Source: Lachnospiraceae bacterium
GTDB lineage: Bacteria; Bacillota; Clostridia; Lachnospirales; Lachnospiraceae
Assembly (NCBI GenBank): GCA_029067085.1
Contig: JAIEFE010000021.1
Location: forward strand, 1-64,000
Direction: 5' to 3'
DNA: 64,000 nucleotides
In this document: piece after piece, positions 37,560-47,837 of the stretch
Numbering within the stretch: position 1 is the stretch's first letter
Layout of the letters: each line of letters begins with the position of its first letter
Program-made: the position numbers and the translations under genes
The notes under the pieces: model-generated
What the model saw: the letters and a program-made list of their open reading frames with translations, nothing else
Database searches by the model: none
Told to the model about the DNA's origin: nothing

Positions 37560-39056
37560 TTATCCTTCTTTTGTAGCCGCCAAGTCTTTCTCCTGCATCC
37601 GCTGAATATTTTCGAAAGCTGAAAGCATCGGCTTCACATTCTCCTTCTTCAGCGTCCGCGCCACATAGTTTTTCGTGATATGCATAACGACTGGCGACAG
37701 GCTTAAGACACCGATCAGGTTCGGAATCGCCATCAGGCCATTAAAGGTGTCGGACAGATCCCACGCCAGACCCAGATTCATGGTCGCGCCGACATAGATC
37801 ATCAGCACGAACACGATCTTGTAGGCGATCATGGACTTGGTGCCGAAGAGATATTCCCATGCCTTAGAGCCGTAGTGACTCCAGCCGAGCACCGTTGAGA
37901 AGGCAAACAGCAGAATCGCAATGGCAATAAACATAGGTCCGATGCTGCCGAAGCGGGTAGCGAAGGCTTCTCCCACCAGAGCGGAGCCCTCGGAAGCGCT
38001 TAAGACTGCGCCGGTCTCCAGATCGATCAGGCCGGAAGAGAGGACTGCGAAAGCGGTCAGTGTGCAGACGATCATGGTGTCTGCGCACACCTCGAAGATA
38101 CCCCACATACCCTGACGAACAGGCTCCTTTACGTTGGAGCTGGAATGTACCATAACAGAAGAACCAAGACCCGCTTCATTGGAGAAGACGCCGCGCTTCA
38201 TACCCCAGGTGATAGCCAGCTTGACGCCGGAACCGACGATACCGCCGCCCACTGCGCGAAGCCCGAAAGCGCCTTTAAAGATGGCGGAAAATACTGCGCC
38301 GCACTGATTGATGTTCATAAAGAAAATCACCAGAGCGCCAACCACATAGATGATAGCCATGAAAGGAACCAGTTTCTCCGTTACTGAGGCAATACGTTTC
38401 AAGCCGCCTACGATAACCAGCGCTGCGACGATCAAAAGTGCGATACCCGTCACATAACTGGGAATGCCGAAGGCCGACTTCATATTGCCGGAGATGGAAT
38501 TGATCTGGCTCATATTGCCGATACCGAAGGAGGCCAGTACGCAGAAGATAGAAAAGAGCACTGCGAGCACTGCGCCCACCTGCTTAAAGCCTTTGTAGGA
38601 ACCGAGACCATCTTTTAAGTAGTACATGGCGCCGCCGCACCATTCGTCCCTTTCGTTTTTACGGCGATAGTAGATACCCAGCACATTCTCGGAATAGTTG
38701 GTCATCATGCCGAAGAAGGCCACGATCCACATCCAGAAGATAGCACCCGGGCCGCCGGAGATCAGCGCACTTGCCACACCTACGATGTTACCCGTACCGA
38801 TGGTGGCTGCAAGCGCTGTACACAGGGACTGGAACTGGGAGATGGATTGATCCTCCTCGTCCGTGTGTTTTGTGATATGTTTGTCTTTAAAAATACTGCC
38901 GATGGTATTGCTCCACCAGTGCCCGATGTGGGACAGCTGGAAGAATTTGGTGAGGGATGTCATCAGAATACCCGTGCCGACGAGCAGCACCAGCATGGGA
39001 AGACCCCAGACGAAGCCGTTGATGGCGCCGTTCACATTTGTAATGATCTCAACCAT
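37560..39056 (-). CDS. Alanine/glycine:cation symporter (AGCS family)
   Basis: 498 residues, about 11 helices. Family signatures include FQSLCTALAATIGTGNIVGVASAL and RGVFSNEAGLGSSVMVHSSS. Imports D/L-alanine or glycine with Na+ (or H+). The C-terminus is a charged cytoplasmic tail. AAGGAGG precedes the start. Possible Na+ dependence would couple it to the sodium gradient set by the Mrp complex (inference). Confidence 0.93.
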   Translation of the reverse strand: MVEIITNVNGAINGFVWGLPMLVLLVGTGILMTSLTKFFQLSHIGHWWSNTIGSIFKDKHITKHTDEEDQSISQFQSLCTALAATIGTGNIVGVASALISGGPGAIFWMWIVAFFGMMTNYSENVLGIYYRRKNERDEWCGGAMYYLKDGLGSYKGFKQVGAVLAVLFSIFCVLASFGIGNMSQINSISGNMKSAFGIPSYVTGIALLIVAALVIVGGLKRIASVTEKLVPFMAIIYVVGALVIFFMNINQCGAVFSAIFKGAFGLRAVGGGIVGSGVKLAITWGMKRGVFSNEAGLGSSVMVHSSSNVKEPVRQGMWGIFEVCADTMIVCTLTAFAVLSSGLIDLETGAVLSASEGSALVGEAFATRFGSIGPMFIAIAILLFAFSTVLGWSHYGSKAWEYLFGTKSMIAYKIVFVLMIYVGATMNLGLAWDLSDTFNGLMAIPNLIGVLSLSPVVMHITKNYVARTLKKENVKPMLSAFENIQRMQEKDLAATKEG

Positions 39057-39421
39057 GATATATTTCCTCCTTTTGTTTTACGGTATAGAATATACCATAA
39101 CGGAGGCAATCTGGCAAGGATAAATTGTATACATGGATATTTGAATAATCTAAAAAAGAAATCTGTAGAATGTCGGAAGAGAAAAAAATCCCCCAAAAAA
39201 GGGAGGATGCCAAGTAAGGTCTCCCTTACTTGGCATTTATTATGAAAAAGTTTTTAACTAATCGGCACACTTGCCAGCGGTCCTGATTTGTTGTATCTTA
39301 TGGTTTTAGTATATGTGGCAGAAATGTCTAAATCGTGATTCAGAAATGAAGTTTTTTAAAATTAAATATGAACAATTTATGAACGGGCTTGTTCTGAAGT
39401 GTCGGACAAGCCCGTTTGTTC
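39057..39421. promoter_or_regulatory. Intergenic region with symporter promoter and two strong hairpins
   Basis: 365 bp without a gene. The symporter promoter (minus strand) is TTGCCA (39112-39117), 17 bp, TATATT (39089-39094). A perfect 13-bp stem, ATGCCAAGTAAGG/CCTTACTTGGCAT (39207-39219, 39224-39236), lies between A- and T-rich stretches. Another 11-bp stem, AACGGGCTTGT/ACAAGCCCGTT (39382-39392, 39406-39416), lies 6 bp after the stop of the 1630-aa protein gene and is probably its terminator. Confidence 0.65.
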
Positions 39422-42400
39422 TTATTTTGAAAAGGATCTCTTTTGGATATCAAATTTTACTGTAACGTAGCCGCCGTAGTCCGGCACCGTACCGTGGATG
39501 GTCAGGCTCCCCTTGTTTTTGCCGGTCTGATCATTTGCACCATAGACGACAACATAATCCTTGTGGTTGCCTTCCTGAAGGAGAACCTTGCCGTTTTCTC
39601 CTTTGTAGTAAACCTCCACCTTAGGTTTCACCTGTCTTCCCGTGTAATAGGTATCACCGACGATCTTTATTTCCACATTATCCTTTGTCAGCTCAGTCAT
39701 GTAGACAGGCAGCAGTACCGTGTGAGAAGAGAGATACGGAGAGTCAGCTGTCGGTGTGATGACTACGCGCGGAATGGGGTGGACATTCTTGGGGGTTTCC
39801 TTCAGCGTCTTGACAAAGCTCTCATAATCAGCCTGTGTGTTCTCCAGATATGTGATCGTATAGTCCTTGTCGAGACGGAGTTTATTGTTTCCGTCCCACA
39901 CGTTGATGACTGGCGTATAGGCATAGTCAGCAGGTTTGCCGGGCAGATAGGGGATGGAAACCGCCGTGAAGAGGAGGCCGTCCTCTTCATTGTCAAAATC
40001 AGCCTTGCGGATGCTGAAGAAGACTTTCAGCTCACCGGTATAATTTCCTCTTCCCTTTACTATAACGGTGGGTGGTTTTGGATCTGTCTTTTCAGCCACA
40101 GCGTTGTTGTTCAGATATCTGAGGCTGTAGTCCGTATAGTTTTGGAGCACAAAGCCGCAAGGGTTCGTAAGAACGATCTCATCCACAGGTTTTACGCCGC
40201 TTTTGTTGTATCGGAAGGACAAGCTGCTCATTGCTTCCGCCTGCGTCGTATCCGTGATGGGAGCGGGCGCGATCTTAAAGGTCTTTTTAAAGCTGCCGGA
40301 AAAACCTGCCTGCTTAAGTCCCGTAAAAGTCATCGTGGCGGTTCCTTTGTCTGTATTTTTCGCATAAGTGATGGTGAAGTCCGTATCCGCGATCAACAGT
40401 TGTTCGTCCGCCGTGCCTGCGCAATAGGTCAGGGATATGCCCTCCTGCGTCAGAGGAAGCCCTGTATACACCTTGTTCTCAATGCCGTTCACGCGGACTT
40501 TTTTGGCGGTGAAGGCTTTTCCTTTGATCGTAAAGGTTGCGGTTTTTGTGCCTGCGTATGCGCCAATACCCGTGACAATGAGTTCCGCTTTGCCGACGCG
40601 GTCATTGTTTCGATAGCTTACCGTGTAATCCCTGCCATAGAGTAAAACGGTGTTCCCGTACTTGACGATGAAGGTGTCCGGTGTAAGGATCTCCGAGGGG
40701 GTCAGCTCGACCGGAGTATTTTGGAAAGGAATGTTTTTCAGGTTCTTCCCGAGTGTGATCGTCATATTTTTGAGCAAATGCGCTTTATCTGCTATGTAGA
40801 TGTGTTTGGCGATGCTGCCCGTGTAATTGCCAAGCCCGGTGATCGTCAGCAGAAATTCTCCGCTGTAACCCGCCGGTATGGAAGCGTCGGCAAGCTCTGT
40901 GCCGGCAGTCAGCGCTGCGCCGGAAGGATCAAGCGCGTTTATCGCTGTCAGCCGCAGGGAGAAATCTTTATTTGTCCGCATGGCGGTAACGGATCGAATG
41001 GACGAGAAGGGTTTTGCGGCCTTGTTTGTCATTGCAAATTGATCGGTTACCTTCAATTTCACGTCGGATGCGGGCGTTTCACTTCCGTCGCCGATGGAGC
41101 GGGGAAGGATGTTAAAGTTCAGCTTGCGTACTGCCGCGTAATTGCCTTTTCCGGTGACCTGCACATAAGGCAGAGAGGGATTAAAAGATGATCCATCCTT
41201 CTGTACGCCGCCTGCGTTTGCGTTAACATTATTATAGTATTTGAGCGTGTAATCGCGGCCGGCCCTGAGGAGAGTCTTGCCATAGGATACGCTCAGGGCA
41301 GGTTTCTGCGCTTTGCCTGTGTAGACTAGATCCGGAATTTCCGACAGGGTGAGGACTGGCTCCTCTTCCTTGTCGTCATCGCTGCTGCTTTTTTCTGTCC
41401 ACTTGGCATACAGCGTCATGTCCGCCTGTACGGTATCGGTATCAAAGAGCCACGCATTGATACAGGCGGCTTCTTTGTACCAGCCGTCAAAACGGTAGCC
41501 TGTTTCCCGGGGATTCTCCGGCTTTGTCACTTTGCTGCCTGGGGTAAGGTCTGTGAGGGGAGCAGGAGTTGCTCCGTGTCCCTGCACATCAAAGCGGACG
41601 GTACAGACGATAGCGTTTCCCGTCACTGTCAGTTTGCCGTTCACATAGGTTATGATATAGTTCGGCCCCGCATCTGCACCGCCCGGGACAATATCATATT
41701 CTCCCGGATTATAGGTGGTTGCAATGCTGCATGTATAGATGGGCAGCTTATTCAGGATATCCGTTCCAAACAGCATCCCCGTCATAGTGTATTCGTACGA
41801 TTCTGCGGCGGGAAGCGGATCCCCCGTTTTTATCGTTTTGTCTCTTGCGGTAATGGTGAGCGATGCCTGCGTGATCGTAAAGGTCTTTTCGATGCTGCCT
41901 TCGTAGGCGCCTTTGCCTGTTACGGTTACCTTTGCGTTTCCGGCATCCGTGTTATTCCCGTAAGCAAGGGTGTAATCCACATTCTTTATCAGATTGATTT
42001 CTTTGCCATCCTTGCCGGTATAGGTCACGGTGACTTTCGGCGTACGGCGGGTTCCGTCATACACATAGGAATCTTTCTCCAACGATACGGAGGTATTGGA
42101 TTCCGTCAGTTGCTCCAGCGCAATTTTTTCTACAGTTACCGTGATCTCCAATTCTATTTTCCGGAAACGGGACAGATCGGTCGGCGTGAATATGGCGGTA
42201 CACATCTGTTCTCCCTCGGTTTCGAGAACTGTCATCCCGTCCTTCCAGGCGTAAGTTCCGGTGCCTTTATTGTTATATGCCGAAAGTGAAACATCGTTCA
42301 GTTTTTGTCCGTAGATTGCAGACTGCGGCGCGGGCACCTCGACGATCAGGACATCAAAGGTCAGAGTCTTGTCTGTGTCATAGGTGACGGTCAATGTCTT

Positions 42401-44314
42401 GATTCCTGCCTTGGAGGAATCAAATCCGCTGACCATAGCCGCGGTGAGGTCTTCGGTTTTCCTGCCGTCGTCTGACGGGTAATTCACTTTTCCGCCGGTG
42501 AGGTCGAGCGTCTCACCAATCAGGTAGGTGGTCTTTTCCGGGCGCGTGAGGAGGGCCGGAATGGGGTCGTCAGGCTGCGGCAGGGCGGCATCGACAACCA
42601 GTACGGTTTCTTTCTCAGTCAAGATCGGATCATCGTGCAGCGAGTAGTGTATTTTGTACGGATTGCCCGGATCATCCGGCGGTTCCGGATAGAAAGCGCA
42701 GCCGAAGATGTAGCCGTTTACCCAGCCGGGTGTTAACGAATCGGGTTTGAATATAGAAACGTCGTCGGTGCCGTCCATAGCGATGCTGCGGATCTCGTCG
42801 TAGTCGTTATAATACAGGCGGCCTCCTACCTGGAACAGGCCGGAATAGGAAGACCCATAATATCCGGATAGATCATCGGGGTAGGCTGCGGGCCATCTGC
42901 CTATGGTATGGAAATTTGTGCCGTGGATTGTATCGGCAAGCGCGGATTCCTTTTTCCTGATCACTGCGCTGACCTGCAAAAAATCAAAGGCAGTATAGTA
43001 GCAGGCATCTCCATAAAATACCAGAGGTGCGGTCGAATCTATCCAGAAGGCATCGTCGTAGGTGGTGTCGGTGGCGGTGTGATCCGTTATGTAATAGCTT
43101 TCCGTCACCTGCCAGTCTTTAGCGCCGTTTTTTAAATGGTTTGAAAAAGCAGCATCGCTTCGGAACATGTTGTCGTGGCATGCTCTGCCGACCAGATCCC
43201 AGGTAGGATCATCCCAGGTGACATCCACCTGGTAATATTTGCCGTTCAGTTCAATCATGTTCCAGGCGTGGTCGATGTTATCACTGGTGACCATGTAGCA
43301 GGTAATGCCGCATTGATTTAAGAGATATTTATAGGCAAGCGCATAGCCCTGACATACCGCGATGCGTTTCTTAAATACGCCGTTGATCGTGTAGGAAGAG
43401 CGCGGAATGGTATCGTTATTATAATTTTCAAAGTCGTACTCACAGTTGACGGCCAGATAGTCGTGCAGCTCAATGGCTGTCTGTAACTGGTTCGAACGGT
43501 CCGTAACAAATGCCAGTGCTGCCGAGACAGCATTCTCGACATCTTCGCGCTCAGCGTAAAGTTCTTCGTTCCAAAAATTAGTAAAATTGATTGTTCCAAA
43601 ATACGTTCCTGTAGAGTCAAGGGTATATGAGTAGCTTGCCCTCTGTTGAAACCAGAAAATATCGGGGTACTTGTTGAGCAATCCGGTCAGGAGATGATTC
43701 ACTGTCTGCAAATCCTGAGATTTATCAGGGTCAGAGGGATCATAATCATCGTGAAAAGGTACTTTACAAGATGTAATATTAACTACTTTATTACCATTCT
43801 TGAGTTGTTGATAAATTTCATCAATCGCGGCCTCCAAACCATCGGGATCTTCGACGGCACGGGCAGCATAAGTGACGGGTGAAACATCGTTTGTCGGCGA
43901 TCCGCCAAACTGATAGACACCGTCCAGTTCCAGGGCAATCTCCATCAACTCCCCGTCTGTCTTATCGATGGAGAGGGCATTCGCGGAAACCGTTTCAAGG
44001 AGTTCTTCTTCGAGAGCATCAGGCTCCTCTTCGGGTATATCCGTCTGTTCTTCTCCGGGCGTCTCAGGCGTATCGAGCTGCTCTTCGTCAGGTGTTTCCG
44101 CCTGTTCATCGTCGGGCGCATCGGTTTCCTCGTCGTCGTCAGGCGGGGTGGTCTGATCCGCAGGGGTCTCAGTTCCGATATTGTCTGCGGGCAGGTCCGG
44201 TAACGTCCGGGTCTGTTCCTGTGCGTAGGCCGGGAGGGTAGAAAACGGCACAGAAGTCAGGATGATCAATGCCGTCAGAAACCATACAGTCAGTTTTTTA
44301 GCTGTTCTCTTCAT
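39422..44314 (-). CDS. Large secreted transglutaminase-like/Ig-like surface protein (1630 aa)
   Basis: Signal peptide about 1-31 (cleavage after AYA). An acidic Thr/Pro/Glu-rich linker (about 38-108) is followed by a transglutaminase-like cysteine protease domain (about 260-375) with Cys321 (AVCQGYA), His349 (DHAWNMI) and Asp364 (VDVTWDDP). Ig-like repeats then fill most of the rest; many contain the motif VDYTLAYGNN or DYTVSYRNN. An InlB-type B repeat (GYRFDGWYKE to TLYAKWTEK) lies at about 905-975. No LPXTG or SLH anchor is seen, so attachment is unclear. Start 44314 follows AAGGAG. Probably a cell-surface matrix protein; transglutaminase-like domains may hydrolyse or cross-link peptides. 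Confidence 0.85.
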   Translation of the reverse strand: MKRTAKKLTVWFLTALIILTSVPFSTLPAYAQEQTRTLPDLPADNIGTETPADQTTPPDDDEETDAPDDEQAETPDEEQLDTPETPGEEQTDIPEEEPDALEEELLETVSANALSIDKTDGELMEIALELDGVYQFGGSPTNDVSPVTYAARAVEDPDGLEAAIDEIYQQLKNGNKVVNITSCKVPFHDDYDPSDPDKSQDLQTVNHLLTGLLNKYPDIFWFQQRASYSYTLDSTGTYFGTINFTNFWNEELYAEREDVENAVSAALAFVTDRSNQLQTAIELHDYLAVNCEYDFENYNNDTIPRSSYTINGVFKKRIAVCQGYALAYKYLLNQCGITCYMVTSDNIDHAWNMIELNGKYYQVDVTWDDPTWDLVGRACHDNMFRSDAAFSNHLKNGAKDWQVTESYYITDHTATDTTYDDAFWIDSTAPLVFYGDACYYTAFDFLQVSAVIRKKESALADTIHGTNFHTIGRWPAAYPDDLSGYYGSSYSGLFQVGGRLYYNDYDEIRSIAMDGTDDVSIFKPDSLTPGWVNGYIFGCAFYPEPPDDPGNPYKIHYSLHDDPILTEKETVLVVDAALPQPDDPIPALLTRPEKTTYLIGETLDLTGGKVNYPSDDGRKTEDLTAAMVSGFDSSKAGIKTLTVTYDTDKTLTFDVLIVEVPAPQSAIYGQKLNDVSLSAYNNKGTGTYAWKDGMTVLETEGEQMCTAIFTPTDLSRFRKIELEITVTVEKIALEQLTESNTSVSLEKDSYVYDGTRRTPKVTVTYTGKDGKEINLIKNVDYTLAYGNNTDAGNAKVTVTGKGAYEGSIEKTFTITQASLTITARDKTIKTGDPLPAAESYEYTMTGMLFGTDILNKLPIYTCSIATTYNPGEYDIVPGGADAGPNYIITYVNGKLTVTGNAIVCTVRFDVQGHGATPAPLTDLTPGSKVTKPENPRETGYRFDGWYKEAACINAWLFDTDTVQADMTLYAKWTEKSSSDDDKEEEPVLTLSEIPDLVYTGKAQKPALSVSYGKTLLRAGRDYTLKYYNNVNANAGGVQKDGSSFNPSLPYVQVTGKGNYAAVRKLNFNILPRSIGDGSETPASDVKLKVTDQFAMTNKAAKPFSSIRSVTAMRTNKDFSLRLTAINALDPSGAALTAGTELADASIPAGYSGEFLLTITGLGNYTGSIAKHIYIADKAHLLKNMTITLGKNLKNIPFQNTPVELTPSEILTPDTFIVKYGNTVLLYGRDYTVSYRNNDRVGKAELIVTGIGAYAGTKTATFTIKGKAFTAKKVRVNGIENKVYTGLPLTQEGISLTYCAGTADEQLLIADTDFTITYAKNTDKGTATMTFTGLKQAGFSGSFKKTFKIAPAPITDTTQAEAMSSLSFRYNKSGVKPVDEIVLTNPCGFVLQNYTDYSLRYLNNNAVAEKTDPKPPTVIVKGRGNYTGELKVFFSIRKADFDNEEDGLLFTAVSIPYLPGKPADYAYTPVINVWDGNNKLRLDKDYTITYLENTQADYESFVKTLKETPKNVHPIPRVVITPTADSPYLSSHTVLLPVYMTELTKDNVEIKIVGDTYYTGRQVKPKVEVYYKGENGKVLLQEGNHKDYVVVYGANDQTGKNKGSLTIHGTVPDYGGYVTVKFDIQKRSFSK

Positions 44315-44410
44315 AGATTGCTCCTTGCAAATGAAATTTATGATCAGGGCGCGGACTTTGCTTTGCATGACGAAGAAGTGTGGGGTTGAAAAGCCGCATA
44401 TTTACTGAAT

Positions 44411-44439
44411 ATTTTACCATATTTAGGGTCTGTTGACAA
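44411..44439 (-). promoter_or_regulatory. Promoter of the large surface protein gene
   Basis: Minus strand TTGTCA (44434-44439), 17 bp, TAAAAT (44411-44416). Confidence 0.65.
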
Positions 44440-44512
44440 TAAATCGGGTCAGAATTTTTCATTTGATCCGGTGAAGAAAATCGGGAAAATGCCGGTTTTT
44501 CAAGCGATCCAT

Positions 44513-44540
44513 TTGACTTCAAAAGGGAATCTGCTATAAT
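44513..44540 (+). promoter_or_regulatory. Promoter of the 704-aa membrane protein gene
   Basis: TTGACT (44513-44518), 16 bp, TATAAT (44535-44540), about 50 bp before the ATG. Confidence 0.7.
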
Positions 44541-44591
44541 AAATCAAGTCTGATGTGACGATAGTGATTTAAGGCGGACATATATTATTAT

Positions 44592-46706
44592 ATGAAAATG
44601 TTGAAGATCAAGAAGATAGCTCTTCCGAACGGGAAGAGTATAGGTAAATATCTGTATGAACATCGCGTGCCGCTGCTGCAATGCATTCCGGCGTTGGTGA
44701 TCTTCCTGCTGGCGGTTTATCGACTGCCGGAAACGGGGAAGCCCATCCTGTTTAATGATGAGATCGGGTACTGGTCTAACAGCGCCTTTTTTATAGGGAT
44801 GGACTGGACGTCGGTGACGGGGAGAATAGGCTATTATTCCTATGGGTATAGTCTGCTGCTGGCAGTTGTCAGACTGCTTGGCGGATGGCGCGGCTGGGAT
44901 TGGAGGTTATTGTACCATGCCGCCATAGTGTTGAATGCGGGATTCCTTGTCATGGGTTTTGTGATCGCCCTCAAGCTTGCCAGGAGATACCTGCCCGAAA
45001 TGAACCCGGCTGTCAGGACAATGGCATGTTTTGCTCTTTTTACCTACTCTTCTTATATTGTATATGCGCATATTACGTGGTCGGAATGTACACTCATGTT
45101 TTTTTTCTGGCTGTTTCTCTATGTGATGATGCGGATGACAGATCGGCCGACAGTCGGGAATCATATTGCGTATGCAGCCGTTTCTTTCTATTTATATACG
45201 GTGCACCAGCGCGCGCTGGGTATTGTTGTGACGGCAGTTCTGATCGTGCTGTGCATGCGGCTTTTTCGACTGAACCGGATGCGGGATACGGCGGCGTTTC
45301 TGGGCAGCATATATCTGTTCGGACTCCTTCATACCGCGATAAAGACCAATCTCCAGCAGGTGAATTATCTGGGCGGAGAATCCGTGGGGCTGCGGGGGCT
45401 TCTTGGCTATGCATTTACCGAAAAGGCGTTTGTTGTTCTGGCGGGAGGTCTGATCCTTCTTCTGGCGCTGTATCTTTTGGAAAGAAGGAAGTATAAGATT
45501 TTACTTGCCTTTTTGGCGGGAGGAGCAGTTCTATGCGCCGCTGCTTTTAAGAGCGGCAGTGGACAGGCTCTGCTGCATCTGGGGTCCGGAGAGGGAAACC
45601 GCCTTTCGGTGAACGATTTTTCCGGGCAATGGGGCGTGATCAGGAGTCTTTTTTCCGCGAAAGGTCTTGCACGCCTGGGGATCAGTATGACGGGTAAATG
45701 GTTTTATATGGCGGCTGTCTCCGGCCTGACGGTTTGTTGGGGGATCTGGGGGCTGTTTAAGAACAACTGGTATTTTTTGCGGGACGGTATCCGACAGATG
45801 AAGCTGTCTTACGCAAAAGAGACGGAAAATGGCGAAAATATGCCGAAAATTGCGGGCATGGAAGAGCGTATCTGGCTGTTTGGGATGTTTTTGGCGTGGT
45901 TCGGCACTTTTTTGATCAGCGCGCTTTATAAAGAAGGTTTCTATAAGAATGACGACCTGTTTAACGGCAGGTATGTGGAATTTACGGTAGGATTTGTCCT
46001 GCTTTATGGTTTTTACCGCCTTTTAATTGACAAAAAATGGGTGCGCACGGCGGTCCTATACGTGATATTATATATAGCAGCGGGAAAGCTTTGCCAGCAT
46101 CTGGTGGATGGATTGCAGAGGAAGGAATTCGAGCTTGCCCACTGTGTGATGTTCGGACGGGTGATCTGGAATTATGAGGTGCCCTATGGCAAGGTGGCGG
46201 CTTTGACGAGATATGTGATGCCGTTGAGCCTGTCCTTTTTGATTTTGCTGAAGGCGGCGAGGGAGAAGCTGCCCCGCGCAGCCGTTGCGAGAACCATACT
46301 TGCCCTTATAATTCCGATTGCTGCATGGTCTCATCTGGGAAAGGCGATCGTAGATGCCTATGTGGTTGTCAGGAATGAGAAGCAGGAAAGACCCTTTGTG
46401 CAGTTTTCCGACTGGATCCGCATTCTGGGGAATGAGGAAAAGGTATATTATATAACCGATTCGCCCAATGACAGGAATCCGGGACTGATGCAGTTTATGC
46501 TGCAGGGGCAGCCGGTTACGGTGTCGGCTGTGACTGATCTGTCCTATCAGGAGGATGCCTTCTATATTATGAAGGAATATTTCTGGGAGACGGAGGGCGT
46601 GGCTCTGGCCGATGAGTGCGAAGCGATCATGCACACGGCAGGATATATCCTTGCAGTCAATAAGAACGGCAGTCTGGCAAGACGGTGGGATCCTTTCAGG
46701 GAATAA
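44592..46706 (+). CDS. Polytopic membrane protein, probable GT-C-type glycosyltransferase
   Basis: 704 residues with about 11-13 hydrophobic helices. The segment after TM1, LFNDEIGYWSNSAFFIGMDW, carries an Asp-Glu pair in the first external loop, the place of the catalytic acid in GT-C enzymes (ArnT/PMT-like). The C-terminal about 100 residues form a soluble domain (VYYITDSPNDRNPGLMQFML). Such enzymes transfer sugars from a polyprenyl phosphate carrier on the outer face of the membrane. The next gene encodes a matching polyprenyl-phosphate-type GT2, supporting this. The family is assigned by architecture only. Confidence 0.55.
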   Translation: MKMLKIKKIALPNGKSIGKYLYEHRVPLLQCIPALVIFLLAVYRLPETGKPILFNDEIGYWSNSAFFIGMDWTSVTGRIGYYSYGYSLLLAVVRLLGGWRGWDWRLLYHAAIVLNAGFLVMGFVIALKLARRYLPEMNPAVRTMACFALFTYSSYIVYAHITWSECTLMFFFWLFLYVMMRMTDRPTVGNHIAYAAVSFYLYTVHQRALGIVVTAVLIVLCMRLFRLNRMRDTAAFLGSIYLFGLLHTAIKTNLQQVNYLGGESVGLRGLLGYAFTEKAFVVLAGGLILLLALYLLERRKYKILLAFLAGGAVLCAAAFKSGSGQALLHLGSGEGNRLSVNDFSGQWGVIRSLFSAKGLARLGISMTGKWFYMAAVSGLTVCWGIWGLFKNNWYFLRDGIRQMKLSYAKETENGENMPKIAGMEERIWLFGMFLAWFGTFLISALYKEGFYKNDDLFNGRYVEFTVGFVLLYGFYRLLIDKKWVRTAVLYVILYIAAGKLCQHLVDGLQRKEFELAHCVMFGRVIWNYEVPYGKVAALTRYVMPLSLSFLILLKAAREKLPRAAVARTILALIIPIAAWSHLGKAIVDAYVVVRNEKQERPFVQFSDWIRILGNEEKVYYITDSPNDRNPGLMQFMLQGQPVTVSAVTDLSYQEDAFYIMKEYFWETEGVALADECEAIMHTAGYILAVNKNGSLARRWDPFRE

Positions 46707-46733
46707 GTATAGCCGAAAGGCGGGAGGCATCGG

Positions 46734-47747
46734 ATGAAGCTGATTATTCAGATACCATGCTATAATGAAGCGGAAACGCTGGAGATCGCGCTCAATGAGC
46801 TTCCGAAACACATTGAGGGTGTGGACGAGATCGAATATCTGGTCATCAATGACGGCAGCAGCGACGATACGGAGCGGGTTGCTCTGGACTGGGGCGTCCA
46901 TTACATCGTGCATTTTAAGCGCAATCTGGGACTGGCCAAGGGTTTTCTGGCGGGGATCGATCTGGCGCTGCGCCATGGCGCGGATATCATCGTGAACACC
47001 GATGCGGATAACCAGTACTGCGGCGCGGATATTGAGAAACTGATCCGTCCGATCCTCGAGCGGAAGGCGGATATCGTGATCGGAGAAAGGCCCATCGACG
47101 ATAATGCGGAATTTTCGTTTGTAAAGAAAAAGCTGCAGCGGTTCGGCAGCTATGTGGTGAGACTGGCATCGAAGACAGACATACCGGATGCTCCGAGCGG
47201 TTTCCGTGCTTACAGCCGGAAGGCGGCCATGCGGGTAAACGTACATAATGAATACACCTACACGTTGGAGACGATCGTTCAGGCGGGCAGAAATAAGATG
47301 GCGATCACCTCGGTGCCGGTCAATACGAATCCCGAGCTGCGTAAGTCCAGGCTGATGACTTCCATCTTCGATTACGTGAAAAAGTCCATGCTGACGATTT
47401 TGAGGGCAGTTCTGATGTACAGGCCCCTCCGGATATTCACCCTTTTGGGGATGACGTCCATGGCGGGCGGCGTTGCCATCGGCATACGGTTCATGATCTT
47501 CTTCTTTCGAGGAAACGGCGGCGGGCATACCCAGTCCCTGATCCTGGCGGCCATGCTGATCATTATCGGCAGCCAGACTTTTGTGACCGGCCTGCAGGCG
47601 GATATCATATCGGCGAACCGGAAGATCCTGGAGGACATACAATATCGGATCAAAAAACTGGAATTTGCTCTGCTTGATCCGGAAGGCAGACCGGTCTCAG
47701 GGACTGAAAGAGAAGCGGAAAGCCATGATTTGAGGTCTGATGACTAG
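46734..47747 (+). CDS. GT2 glycosyltransferase with C-terminal membrane helices (DPM1/GtrB-like)
   Basis: 337 residues. A GT-A fold opens IIQIPCYNEAETLEIAL, with VINDGSSDDT and the metal-binding TDADNQY; RRFGSYVVRL-like and DAPSGFRAYSRKA segments follow. Two helices near the C-terminus (about 228-255, 263-285) anchor it. Proteins of this layout charge undecaprenyl or dolichyl phosphate with a sugar. Together with the GT-C-like neighbour it could supply glycans for the surface proteins encoded next door (inference). Confidence 0.85.
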   Translation: MKLIIQIPCYNEAETLEIALNELPKHIEGVDEIEYLVINDGSSDDTERVALDWGVHYIVHFKRNLGLAKGFLAGIDLALRHGADIIVNTDADNQYCGADIEKLIRPILERKADIVIGERPIDDNAEFSFVKKKLQRFGSYVVRLASKTDIPDAPSGFRAYSRKAAMRVNVHNEYTYTLETIVQAGRNKMAITSVPVNTNPELRKSRLMTSIFDYVKKSMLTILRAVLMYRPLRIFTLLGMTSMAGGVAIGIRFMIFFFRGNGGGHTQSLILAAMLIIIGSQTFVTGLQADIISANRKILEDIQYRIKKLEFALLDPEGRPVSGTEREAESHDLRSDD

Positions 47748-47837
47748 CTTTTGGAGTCAAAATTTTGGTAATTTGTTGTATTTATCAAGGAAAATTCAAC
47801 ATATTACACAAAAAATATATTTATTCGTGAGGAGGGA

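Noticed and set aside
39443-40645. 400-codon plus-strand frame opposite the large surface protein
   Set aside because: Cys/Arg-rich antisense frame with no start signal; the minus-strand protein has clear repeats and domains.
46068-47642. 524-codon open frame on the minus strand opposite the GT2 gene
   Set aside because: It is antisense to two well-supported genes, has no recognisable domain, an implausible His/Arg-rich composition and no ribosome site.
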